A stretch of 7,891 nucleotides of DNA from Candidatus Halomonas stercoripullorum (GTDB lineage Bacteria > Pseudomonadota > Gammaproteobacteria > Pseudomonadales > Halomonadaceae): contig DXFC01000111.1 of NCBI GenBank assembly GCA_019114645.1, forward strand, positions 1 through 7,891, in the 5' to 3' direction. The notes beneath the pieces are model-generated. The model was not told the origin of the DNA. It saw only the letters and a program-made list of their open reading frames with translations, and ran no database searches. The translations under genes and the position numbers were made by a program. Within the stretch, counting starts at the first letter, position 1. Each line of letters opens with the position of its first letter. This document shows, one piece after another, positions 1-7,039 of the stretch.

Positions 1-866
1 AGCACAAACAACGCCCGGGCCAGCCCGTCCGGTGGCGGCTCGCACTCGGGGCCGGTCACATCCCAGGGCAGTAGCGTAGCGTGCGCCTCGACACCCAGGT
101 CGTCGAGCTGATACGGCACGCCATGACCGTATTGCAGATGGCCCTGGCCCATTAGACCGACCACCAGTTCGTTTTCGTAGGTAGCTTGCGCCAACCCTGT
201 CGCCATGGCCCGGTCCCATACCAATTGCGCGGCAATGAAGCGCTCAAGGCCTGCCTCACTCTCGCCCATGCTGCCCATCGGGTGCTCGGCATGAATGGCT
301 GCCAATTGCTCGCGGTAGGCCGGCAGCGCTGCAGCCGGTGCGGTAATGCCGAAACGCTCCTCTACCGCCACCGCTTCCCAGCCCTCTTCGACCAGTCGGC
401 CACGAAGTTCCGGCGTCACGTTGAGTGCTTTGAGCGGCACCTGGTGCAACCGCGCAAAATGCAGGATGGGCAAGTACAGTTCCGGATCAAATCCCCAGGC
501 CTTGTACCACTCACTGGCATCGAGAAAGGCTGGTTCGTCGAACTCCCCCGCCACCCAGGCATCTAGCGCCGGCTGTGCTTCGCGCGGCAACATCTCCAGG
601 CCGATAACCAGCTCCGGACGCAGCGCATGTAGTCCGGCAAGCATGTGCAACTGCCAGCGATGGTGATCCATCCGATCGTGCTGCTCACCCAACAATACAA
701 CGTCCTGCTGTGCCAGCTCCTTCATCAACATTGTCGACTCAAGCGGCTCGCCACCCGGCTCCAGCCACTGGCCCGGCAATGGGCAACTAGCGGCGCTCAC
801 CGGCAGGGAAAGCAACAAGCCCAGCAGGATGGCCGGCATGCAGGGCCAAGCGAACAAGCATCGCAT
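1..866 (-). CDS. ChaN-family (DUF399-type) haem-binding-like lipoprotein, 3' end cut by window edge
   Basis: The reading frame stays open from the ATG at 866 to the window edge, giving 288 codons plus two bases. The start is supported by AAGGA about 8 bases upstream. Residues 1-27 form a signal peptide (MRCLFAW, then a hydrophobic run) ending at SAAS-C28. This is a permissive lipobox with Ala rather than Leu/Val at -3, so lipidation is likely but not certain. ChaN family signatures are the motif LGEQHDRMDHHRWQ (residues 59-72, with E61, H64, H68 and H69), GLEML (89-93) and VVGLMGQGHLQYGHGVP (235-251). Characterised members such as Campylobacter ChaN bind haem at the outer membrane and are linked to iron uptake. 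Haem binding here is inferred from family, not shown. The gene lies 69 bases downstream of the MFS gene on the same strand, so read-through is possible. The only promoter hint in the gap is TATACT (minus strand, 891-896) without a convincing -35 box. Confidence 0.85.
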   Translation of the reverse strand, partial: MRCLFAWPCMPAILLGLLLSLPVSAASCPLPGQWLEPGGEPLESTMLMKELAQQDVVLLGEQHDRMDHHRWQLHMLAGLHALRPELVIGLEMLPREAQPALDAWVAGEFDEPAFLDASEWYKAWGFDPELYLPILHFARLHQVPLKALNVTPELRGRLVEEGWEAVAVEERFGITAPAAALPAYREQLAAIHAEHPMGSMGESEAGLERFIAAQLVWDRAMATGLAQATYENELVVGLMGQGHLQYGHGVPYQLDDLGVEAHATLLPWDVTGPECEPPPDGLARALFV

Positions 867-935
867 CAGTGTCTTCCTTCTTCATTGCTCAGTATATATC
901 GAGCGAGGCCCGTTAGTGTGTCGCATACACCGCTG

Positions 936-2237
936 TCAGAGAGCCTCTAGCGGTGGCTCTTTTGGCGCTTCAGCGAAGAGAAACTCTAGTTGAGTCGGCT
1001 CCAGACGTGGATCAAGCTCAGTAAAGTGGGGCGTTTCCAGAGTGGGTACTGCCACAAAGGGCTCTTGTTCCACCTCCGCTGCCGGGATGCCTGGGCGATG
1101 CCGTAGACGTAGCATCACAAACAGCGCCAGCAGTGATGAAGCTCCACCTAAAAACATCCACAGTCCATCCGGACCGACTGCCCGCATGATCAGCGACGCC
1201 GAGAAGGGGCCGATAATCGAGCCGATACCGTACCAAGTCAAAAGCTTGGCATTGCCTGCAATGATCTCTTCAGGCTCCAGCCAGTCGTTGGTATGTGCCA
1301 GGCTTAAGGCATAAAGAGTGTGCAGCATGGCAGTGTGAAAGCAGGCTACGATCACTAACAGCCAGAAATCGTTACGCGCTAGCATTGACACCAGAACCCC
1401 CGATACCGTCATCACCAGTGCCATACCCAGAATCACCTTGCGCCGATCGATATGGTCCGAAAGCCGCCCGAGCCCCCACTGGGCAAACATTGCCACCATG
1501 GTGGTAATCGCCATGAAACGAGCTGTTTCGCTGGTCGTTAAACCAATCTCTTGACCATAAAACGGCGTCATGGCAAAAAAGGCTTGTACCATCAACCCTG
1601 CACTGAAAGCCCCCACCAGTCCCACTGGGGCTCGCTCGTAAAGCGCCTTGAGCTTGATTTTCTGAGGTTGGATATCAAGCGTCTGGCGGGGGCCGTGAAT
1701 ACGCACAATCGATAGCGGCACTAGCGCCAAAGCGAACAGTATGCCAACCACAGAGAACAGTACCGGGCCACCCGGGTCAGCCAGATTGAGCATCCACTGT
1801 CCCCCGGCCAAAGAGAGCGTCGAGATCACCAGATAGATTGACAGCACCCGTCCACGGTTGTCGTTGCTTGACTCGCCCGACACCCATGACTCCATGACCA
1901 TTAGCATTCCAGCAGTCGCAACACCCCCAAGGAGACGCCAGGCCAGCCAGGCCCAGGCATCCACCCACAAACCGTGCAACATGGCGGTAACTGCGAGAAT
2001 CGCAGCGCAGGCGGCAAACACACGGATATGACCCACACTGCGGATGCGCTTTTCCAGTAGATAACTACCCAACACGAAACCGAGCGAAAAGCTTGACATC
2101 AGCAAGCCCGCCATGTGCGATGGAAAACCCTCTATCGACATGCGCACGCCCAGCAGAGTCATGATCAGGCCGTGGCCGAGCAGGAAGCTGATCTCGCAAA
2201 TAAAAAGGATAGGAAGAGTAGCCGGCAAAATGCGCAA
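936..2237 (-). CDS. MFS transporter, YcaD-like
   Basis: This is a 433-residue major facilitator superfamily protein with about 12 hydrophobic segments in two halves joined by a basic loop (residues about 180-202). Family marks are the loop motif GRLSDHIDRRKV (257-268, motif A form) and MESWVSGESSNDNRGR (115-130), which resembles the equivalent segment of E. coli YcaD. The start is TTG at 2237, with GGAG seven bases upstream (minus strand, 2245-2248). An in-frame TGA lies only five codons before the TTG, and the first in-frame ATG, at residue 26, would cut into the first membrane helix. The C-terminus has an unusual acidic, proline-rich cytoplasmic tail (about 380-433, many Glu-Pro pairs). The substrate cannot be inferred; YcaD-type proteins are poorly characterised exporters. 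An operator-like palindrome lies just upstream. The ChaN-family gene follows 69 bases downstream. Confidence 0.88.
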   Translation of the reverse strand: MRILPATLPILFICEISFLLGHGLIMTLLGVRMSIEGFPSHMAGLLMSSFSLGFVLGSYLLEKRIRSVGHIRVFAACAAILAVTAMLHGLWVDAWAWLAWRLLGGVATAGMLMVMESWVSGESSNDNRGRVLSIYLVISTLSLAGGQWMLNLADPGGPVLFSVVGILFALALVPLSIVRIHGPRQTLDIQPQKIKLKALYERAPVGLVGAFSAGLMVQAFFAMTPFYGQEIGLTTSETARFMAITTMVAMFAQWGLGRLSDHIDRRKVILGMALVMTVSGVLVSMLARNDFWLLVIVACFHTAMLHTLYALSLAHTNDWLEPEEIIAGNAKLLTWYGIGSIIGPFSASLIMRAVGPDGLWMFLGGASSLLALFVMLRLRHRPGIPAAEVEQEPFVAVPTLETPHFTELDPRLEPTQLEFLFAEAPKEPPLEAL

Positions 2238-2261
2238 GGCATTGCTCCGTCAACGAGGGCA

Positions 2262-2277
2262 GGGTAAACGGTTACCC
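2262..2277. promoter_or_regulatory. 16-bp palindrome with central CpG, putative repressor operator for the MFS gene
   Basis: GGGTAAACGGTTACCC has half-sites GGGTAAAC and GGTTACCC that match as inverted repeats at 7 of 8 positions, with a CpG at the exact centre. This architecture is typical of LacI/GalR-family operators. It sits between the predicted -10 box (2280-2285, minus strand) and the TTG start of the transporter, over the expected transcription start. A bound protein there would block initiation. The regulator is not encoded in this window, and the assignment to LacI/GalR rests on symmetry and position only. Confidence 0.45.
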
Positions 2278-2279
2278 AT

Positions 2280-2306
2280 AGGATATGAGCCATCCGCACG
2301 TATCAA
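2280..2306 (-). promoter_or_regulatory. Possible sigma70-type promoter of the MFS gene
   Basis: On the minus strand TTGATA (2301-2306, 5 of 6 to TTGACA) is followed after 15 bases by TATCCT (2280-2285, 4 of 6 to TATAAT). The spacer is shorter than the ideal 17. Transcription would begin near 2273, leaving a leader of about 35 bases before the TTG start. Position is good but the boxes are imperfect. Confidence 0.3.
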
Positions 2307-2384
2307 TCTGGACTAGTGTAGGAAAGCCATCCGTCTTCTGGCTACCGATCCTTACAGTCCGGTCGGTTGTGTGCATTCACGATA

Positions 2385-2414
2385 AGCGTCTACGCTAATG
2401 ATGAATAGCGTCTA
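2385..2414. promoter_or_regulatory. Inverted and direct repeat upstream of the acidic secreted protein gene
   Basis: AGCGT-CT-ACGCT at 2385-2396 is a palindrome with perfect 5-bp arms. Its left part, AGCGTCTA, recurs as a direct repeat at 2407-2414, 22 bases on, close to two helical turns. The second copy ends two bases before the Shine-Dalgarno AGGAGG (2417-2422). The pair could be binding sites for a regulator of the downstream gene, but short repeats like this can occur by chance. I see no strong promoter here: TTGTGT (2368-2373) with TACGCT (2391-2396) is only a weak match. Confidence 0.25.
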
Positions 2415-2430
2415 TCAGGAGGGTATCGCC

Positions 2431-2886
2431 ATGGCAGGCAAATTCTCACACTTGGTGCTTTTCGCATTGCCTTTGGTCTGGGCATCCGCAGCAGCCGCCG
2501 CCACCCCGGCTGTACCCAGCGAAAGCGGCGCCACCATCGATCCGGCGGAAGTTATCGAGCCATCCAGCGTCACTACCGGCGGAGCTGGCACCACCAGCGG
2601 CATTACCGGCTCCGACATGAATGAAGCGGACGAAGGCAGTGGCAGCGGCCAGACCCGCGGCGATGACCTGTTCCAGACCCCGGCTGCCGCTCCCGATGCG
2701 GGCACTGCCTATGAAACCGAAACGCCCGAGCCCGCCAGCGATGCTGATGTTGAGCAAACCCTTCCCGACGAGCCATTGGGCGCCACTGACACTGGCTTGC
2801 GTGAAGAAAATGAAAATAACGGAAATGGTGAACCACAGGAAAATAATGGTGAGCCACAAGCCAGTCGAGGCAGAAATTCAGACTGA
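2431..2886 (+). CDS. Hypothetical secreted, highly acidic low-complexity protein
   Basis: I do not recognise a family. The ATG at 2431 is chosen because AGGAGG lies 8 bases upstream and a signal peptide begins directly there (MAGK, hydrophobic core, ASAAAAA). An upstream ATG at 2398 would add 11 residues that spoil the signal peptide. The product is 151 residues, with predicted cleavage near A24/T25. The mature part of about 127 residues has some 27 Asp/Glu against 4 Arg, no Lys and no Cys. It is rich in Ala, Gly, Pro, Ser and Thr, and so is probably disordered. Its end carries an Asn/Glu-rich imperfect repeat (ENNGNGEPQ, ENNGEPQ). It would be exported to the periplasm or beyond. It lies 121 bases before the formate dehydrogenase operon on the same strand, separated by a weak terminator-like element, so a functional link is not evident. 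A strongly acidic exported protein would fit a salt-adapted host. Confidence 0.7.
   Translation: MAGKFSHLVLFALPLVWASAAAAATPAVPSESGATIDPAEVIEPSSVTTGGAGTTSGITGSDMNEADEGSGSGQTRGDDLFQTPAAAPDAGTAYETETPEPASDADVEQTLPDEPLGATDTGLREENENNGNGEPQENNGEPQASRGRNSD
2812..2859 (+). repeat. Imperfect tandem repeat within the acidic protein gene
   Basis: Two consecutive units, 2812-2838 (27 bases) and 2839-2859 (21 bases), both begin GAAAATAA and end in GGTGA(A/G)CCACA(G/A). They encode ENNGNGEPQ and ENNGEPQ, so the copies differ by two codons and a few third-position changes. The stretch is visibly richer in A than the surrounding gene. It may vary in length between strains by slippage. Confidence 0.5.
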
Positions 2887-2893
2887 GATGTCA

Positions 2894-2935
2894 CTTGCAG
2901 TTAATTTGATACACTGGGCCACAAGCATTTTTTTT
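2894..2935 (+). terminator. Weak intrinsic-terminator-like element
   Basis: CTTGCAGT (2894-2901) can pair with ACTG (2913-2916) and CAAG (2922-2925), with GGCCA bulged out, followed after two bases by eight consecutive T residues (2928-2935). The T tract is typical of a Rho-independent terminator, but the stem is short and interrupted. It is correctly placed 7 bases after the stop of the acidic protein gene and before the formate dehydrogenase operon. Confidence 0.35.
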
Positions 2936-2957
2936 AGAAGCCGCTACGCTTAAGGTA

Positions 2958-2975
2958 GTGCTAATTAACAAGCAC
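2958..2975. promoter_or_regulatory. Inverted repeat in the formate dehydrogenase leader region
   Basis: GTGCT (2958-2962) and AGCAC (2971-2975) form perfect 5-bp arms around an AT-rich 8-base centre (AATTAACA). This could be a dimeric regulator site or a small RNA hairpin, 32 bases before the fdnG start. It lies next to a second palindrome (2979-2991). No consensus FNR or CRP site is seen there. Confidence 0.3.
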
Positions 2976-2978
2976 ATC

Positions 2979-2991
2979 CCTGTGTCACAGG
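2979..2991. promoter_or_regulatory. 13-bp perfect palindrome next to the fdnG ribosome binding site
   Basis: CCTGTG-T-CACAGG has 6-bp perfect arms around one base. Its end is 6 bases before the Shine-Dalgarno AGGAGG (2998-3003), which is itself 4 bases before the ATG at 3008. It may be an operator or part of a 5' leader structure. A one-base loop cannot form as an RNA hairpin without opening inner pairs, so a DNA-binding site is the better guess. Confidence 0.35.
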
Positions 2992-3007
2992 TTCAGCAGG
3001 AGGCCCC

Positions 3008-6000
3008 ATGACGCTACGGGTAACACGCAGACAGTTCTTCAAGCTTGGTGCGGCGGGCATGGCAACGTCCAGTCTGGCCATGATGGGATTCGCCCCTGAC
3101 TCCGCCGTTGCCTCTATCCGCCACTTCAAACTCACCGGCGCCAAGATCACGCGCAGTAACTGCACCTACTGCTCGGTGGGCTGTGGCGTGCTGCTCTACA
3201 GTCGTGGTGATGCGGCAATCAATAACGTCGACAACATCTACCATGTCGAAGGCGACCCGGATCACCCGGTGAGTCGCGGTTCGCTGTGCCCCAAAGGGGC
3301 CGGGCTGCTCGACTATATCCAGAGCGAGTCGCGGTTGCGTTATCCCGAAGTGCGTGAACCCGGCAGTAACGAGTGGAAGCGGATCAGTTGGGACGAGGCA
3401 CTCGACCGTATTGCCCGACTCATGAAAGATGACCGCGACGCCAACTTTGAAGTCCGGGACAGTGTCGGTGACACCGTCAACCGCTGGACTACAACCGGCA
3501 TGTTGGCGGCCTCGGCCTCATCCAACGAAACCGCCTACTGCACGCAAAAGATTGTGCGCAGCCTTGGCATGGTGGTACTCGACAACCAGGCGCGCGTCTG
3601 ACACGGACCAACGGTGGCAGGTCTTGCCCCAACTTTCGGTCGCGGTGCCATGACCAATCACTGGGTCGATATCCGCAATGCGGATGTCATTCTTACCATG
3701 GGCGGCAATCCCGCCGAGGCTCACCCCGTAGGCTTCCGCTGGGTGATGGAAGCGCGTGAGCATAACAATGCTCGCCTGGTGGTGGTGGACCCCCGTTTCA
3801 ACCGTACGGCGGCAGTCGCAGACTATTACGCCGAAATTCGCACGGGCACGGATATCGCCTTCCTCGGGGGGCTGATCAATTACCTGATCGAAAGTGATCA
3901 GTACCAGCGCGACTACGTACTTGCCTATACCGATGCCAGCCTGATCGTCAGCCCTGAGTTTGGCTTCGAGGATGGGCTGTTTACCGGCCACGACGCCGAG
4001 AGTGGCGGATACGACAAATCTAGCTGGCAGTATGAATACGATGACGACGGTCATGCGATGCGCGATGAAACCCTGCGCCATCCGCGTTGCGTATTCCAGC
4101 TGATGCGCCAGCACTATAGCCGCTATAGCCTTGAGCTGGTCTCCTCCATCTGCGGCACGCCGCAAGATAAGATCCAGCACGTATGGGACATGCTGGCTGA
4201 AACTGCTGCTCCGGACAAAACCCTGACGATCCTTTACGCACTGGGCTGGACCCAGCACTCGATTGGCTCGCAGATTATTCGTACCGGCGCCATTGTGCAG
4301 CTGTTGCTAGGTAACATGGGCATGCGTGGTGGTGGCGTCAATGCGCTGCGCGGTCACTCCAATATTCAGGGCCTGACCGATCTGGGGCTGCTCTCTAATC
4401 TGCTGCCTGGCTACATGTCGCTACCCAGCCATGACGAACAGGACTACGAGGAGTACATTCTCCAGCGTGCTCGTACGCCCCTGCTACCTGACGAGGTCTC
4501 TTACTGGCGTCATTACGAACGCTTCCACGTCAGCCTGATGAAGGCGTGGTACGGCGATGCCGCCACCGAGGACAACAACTGGTGCTTCGACTGGCTGCCA
4601 AAGCTGGGTGTCCCGCTCTACGACATCCTGCATACCTTCGAGCGCATGCATAAGGGCGAGATGACCGGCTATATCTGCCAAGGCTTCAATCCCCTGGCGG
4701 CCTTCCCGCATAAGCACAAGAGCACCGAGGCGCTATCACGGCTCAAGTTTCTTGTGGTCATCGACCCGCTGCGCACTGAAACGGCTGAGTTCTGGAAGAA
4801 TTACGGCGAGTTCAATGATGTGGACCCCGCCGCTATCGACACCGAAGTCTTCCGCTTGCCAACCACCGCTTTCGCTGAAGAGGATGGCTCCATCGTCAAC
4901 AGCTCGCGCTGGCTACAGTGGTTCTGGCAGGCCGCTCCGCCCCCGGGCGAAGCCAAGCCCGACACCGCGATCATGGCGGGTATCTTCCTGCGCATGAAGC
5001 GGCTCTATGAGGAAGAGGGAGGGGCTTTCCATGAACCCATCCTCAATCTGCACTGGCCCTACCGTCGGCCCGAGGACCCTAGCCCGGAAGAGCTCGCCCG
5101 CGAATACAATGGCTGGGCGCTGGAAGATGTCTACGACGAGAACCGCAACCTGGTCGTGCGTGCCGGACAGCAGATCGAGGACTTCGGCCTGTTGCGCGCC
5201 GACGGCTCAACCGCCTGCGGTTGCTGGATCTTTGCCGGCTGCTGGACCGATCGTGGCAACCAGATGATGCGACGCGACAACTCCGACCCCTACGGTTCCG
5301 GCCAGACACTGGGCTGGGCCTGGGCGTGGCCGGCTAACCGTCGCATTCTCTACAACCGCGCCAGTGCCCGCCCCGACGGCACTCCCTGGGCGGCACGCAA
5401 AGCGGTGGTGTGGTGGGACGGTGAACGCTGGGTCGGCAATGACGTGCCCGACTTCCCGGTGACGTCTGCTCCCGATGCCAGCCAGGGTCCGTTCATCATG
5501 AACCAGACCGGCCGCGGCCAGCTATTTGCCCGCGACCGCATGAATGAGGGGCCGTTCCCCGAGCACTACGAACCGTTCGAGTCGCCGATCGACTCCAACC
5601 CTCTGCATCCCAACAATCCATTGGCCAAGAACAACCCTGGTGCCCGGGTGTTCGCACAGGACCGGGAGAATTTCGGTACCTCGGAGGAGTTCCCGTATGC
5701 CGCGACCAGCTATCGCCTGACCGAGCATTTCCATTACTGGACGATGCACAACCGGCTCAATGCTATCGCTCAACCGGAGAAATTCGTTGAAATCGGCGCT
5801 GCATTGGCCGAGGAGCTGGGCATCGCCAAAGGCGATCGGGTACGTGTCAGTTCCAAGCGTGGCCATATCGATGCCGTGGCTGTGGTCACCAAACGCATCC
5901 GCCCGCTACAAGTAGCCGGCAAGACGGTTCATCAGGTCGGCATTCCGCTGCACTGGGGGTTCCTGGGTGAGACGCGCAAGTCCCACCTGTCCAACACACT

Positions 6001-6076
6001 GACGCCAGCCGTCGGTGATGCCAACACCCAGACACCGGAATTCAAGTCGTTCCTGGTGCGTGTCGACAAGCTGTAG
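3008..6076 (+). CDS. fdnG: Formate dehydrogenase-N/O alpha subunit, selenocysteine-containing (in-frame TGA at 3599-3601)
   Basis: This is the catalytic subunit of periplasm-facing respiratory formate dehydrogenase: formate to CO2 plus two electrons. Reading TGA 3599-3601 as selenocysteine gives 1022 residues, close to E. coli FdnG (1015). The N-terminus carries a twin-arginine signal (TRRQFFKLG, residues 6-14, then a hydrophobic stretch). The [4Fe-4S] ligands are C52, C55, C59 and C94, with K96 in CPKG. Sec198-H199 stand in the motif ARV-U-HGPTVA, followed by APTFGRGAMTNHW. Molybdopterin (bis-MGD) domains include VVDPRFNRT (259-267), GWTQHSIG (413-420) and NALRGHSNIQG (445-455). The C-terminal dinucleotide-binding domain is about 900-1015. 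The Shine-Dalgarno AGGAGG ends 4 bases before the ATG. The gene is first in the operon, 18 bases before fdxH. It is named fdnG by similarity and could equally be called fdoG; sequence alone does not separate the nitrate-linked and aerobic isoenzymes. Confidence 0.96.
3599..3601 (+). other. Selenocysteine codon (recoded TGA), residue 198 of FdnG
   Basis: The TGA is in frame with both the 197 upstream codons and the 824 sense codons that follow. The flanking protein motif (ARV-U-HGPTVA) is that of known selenocysteine formate dehydrogenases, where Sec ligates molybdenum. The segment downstream has no ribosome binding site of its own and the fold needs both parts, so this is recoding and not a broken gene. 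Confidence 0.95.
3599..3641 (+). promoter_or_regulatory. Bacterial SECIS element
   Basis: Eleven bases after the TGA begins a hairpin: GG (3613-3614), a bulged T (3615), GGCA (3616-3619), loop GGTCT (3620-3624), TGCC (3625-3628), CC (3629-3630). The bulged U and the GGUCU loop are the features recognised by the elongation factor SelB in E. coli fdhF and fdnG, and the 11-base distance is the same. A lower arm can form between GACC (3606-3609) and GGTC (3638-3641). The element lies inside the coding sequence and so also encodes THE residues TVAGLAPTFG region of the protein. Confidence 0.9.
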
Positions 6077-6094
6077 CGGAAGGAGACGAATACG

Positions 6095-7039
6095 ATGAGA
6101 GGTTCTCAGGTTAACCAGCAGGACATCATCGCCCGCTCGGCGACCAAGGTCCCTTCGCCACAAGTACGTAGTGGCAATGTGGAGCGTGTGACCAAGCTGA
6201 TCGATGTGACACGCTGCATCGGTTGCAAAGCGTGCCAGGTTGCCTGTTCCGAATGGAATGACCTGCGTGACGAGGTCGGCGAGTGCGTCGGAGTGTACGA
6301 CAACCCGCTTGACCTCACACCCGACTCCTGGCAGGTGATGCGTTTCAACGAGTTCGAAGATGAACAGGGCAATCTGGAGTGGCTGATCCGCAAGGACAAT
6401 TGCATGCACTGTGCCGACCCGGGCTGCCTCGCCGCATGCCCGGCCCCCGGCGCCATCGTGCAATATGCCAATGGTATCGTCGACTTCAACTCCGAGCACT
6501 GCATCGGGTGCGGCTATTGCGTCACCGGCTGCCCCTTTGATGTGCCGCGGATCTCGGAAGTGGACGGCAAGTCGTACAAGTGCACCCTTTGCTCCGACCG
6601 GGTGTTCAACGGCCTGGAACCGGCTTGTGTGAAATCGTGCCCCACCGGTTCGATCATGTTCGGTACCCGTGAGGACATGCTCGACCTGGCCGATACCCGC
6701 ACGGACTTCCTCAAGAGTCGCGGCCACGAGAATGCCGGCATCTACAACCCCGAAGGGGTAGACGGTACCCACGTGATCTACGTGCTGAAGCATGCCGACA
6801 GGCCTCAGCTCTATAACGACCTGCCGGAGAATCCGAGCATCAGCCCGATGGTGAGTACCTGGAAAGGTGTCGCCAAACCACTGGCCTCGGCAGCCATCGG
6901 TCTGGCCGCCCTGACCGGCTTCTTCCACTACGTCGCTGCCGGACCCAACGAGCATGGCGAAGAGGATGAACAGGCGGTACGCGATGACGAGGCGCGCGAA
7001 CGTGAGCGCGAACACAGTCAACGGGAGGAGCAGCCATGA
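6095..7039 (+). CDS. fdxH: Formate dehydrogenase beta (iron-sulfur) subunit
   Basis: This 314-residue subunit relays electrons from the alpha-subunit active site to the membrane cytochrome. Sixteen cysteines in four ferredoxin-like groups bind four [4Fe-4S] clusters: C41/C44/C47/C51, C103/C106/C111/C115, C136/C139/C142/C146 and C163/C166/C178/C182. The family motif CIGCKACQVACSEWNDLRDE is at 41-60. A single C-terminal membrane helix (about 261-282) anchors it, as in E. coli FdnH. There is no signal peptide, which fits export as a partner of the Tat-signal-bearing alpha subunit. After the helix comes a charged tail (286-314, rich in Glu, Asp and Arg), giving about 20 residues more than E. coli FdnH (294). 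The start has AAGGAG nine bases upstream. The gene begins 18 bases after fdnG and its TGA overlaps the ATG of the next gene by 4 bases. Confidence 0.95.
   Translation: MRGSQVNQQDIIARSATKVPSPQVRSGNVERVTKLIDVTRCIGCKACQVACSEWNDLRDEVGECVGVYDNPLDLTPDSWQVMRFNEFEDEQGNLEWLIRKDNCMHCADPGCLAACPAPGAIVQYANGIVDFNSEHCIGCGYCVTGCPFDVPRISEVDGKSYKCTLCSDRVFNGLEPACVKSCPTGSIMFGTREDMLDLADTRTDFLKSRGHENAGIYNPEGVDGTHVIYVLKHADRPQLYNDLPENPSISPMVSTWKGVAKPLASAAIGLAALTGFFHYVAAGPNEHGEEDEQAVRDDEAREREREHSQREEQP

Noticed and set aside
891..896. TATACT on the minus strand as -10 box for the ChaN-family gene
   Set aside because: No acceptable -35 box at 16-18 bases upstream, so not listed as a promoter.
186..950. Plus-strand ORFs of 100-126 codons at the left end
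   Set aside because: They are shadows of the ChaN-family gene on the minus strand, whose frame is open to the window edge and has clear family motifs.
2288..2333. Direct repeat AGCCATCCG at 2288-2296 and 2325-2333
   Set aside because: Nine bases and only two copies, 37 bases apart, with no clear relation to promoter boxes; could be chance.
2325..2343. Inverted repeat AGCCA-N9-TGGCT in the transporter upstream region
   Set aside because: Five-base arms with a long loop and no T tract are too weak to call a terminator or operator.
2446..2859. Minus-strand ORF opposite the acidic protein gene
   Set aside because: The plus strand has a consensus Shine-Dalgarno sequence and a signal peptide; the minus-strand frame has neither.
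2904..2918. Possible FNR site (TTTGATACACTGGGC) before the formate dehydrogenase operon
   Set aside because: Only the left half (TTGAT) matches; the right half ATCAA is absent.
3008..3601. fdnG as a pseudogene interrupted by a nonsense mutation
   Set aside because: The TGA is at the exact catalytic Sec position with a SECIS element, and the rest of the gene is intact and in frame.
3518..4258. 246-codon minus-strand ORF opposite fdnG
   Set aside because: It is antisense to conserved catalytic motifs, with no family resemblance or ribosome binding site.
3614..6076. Separate 820-residue CDS starting at GTG 3614
   Set aside because: It has no ribosome binding site, starts inside the SECIS hairpin, and is the in-frame continuation of fdnG past the selenocysteine TGA.
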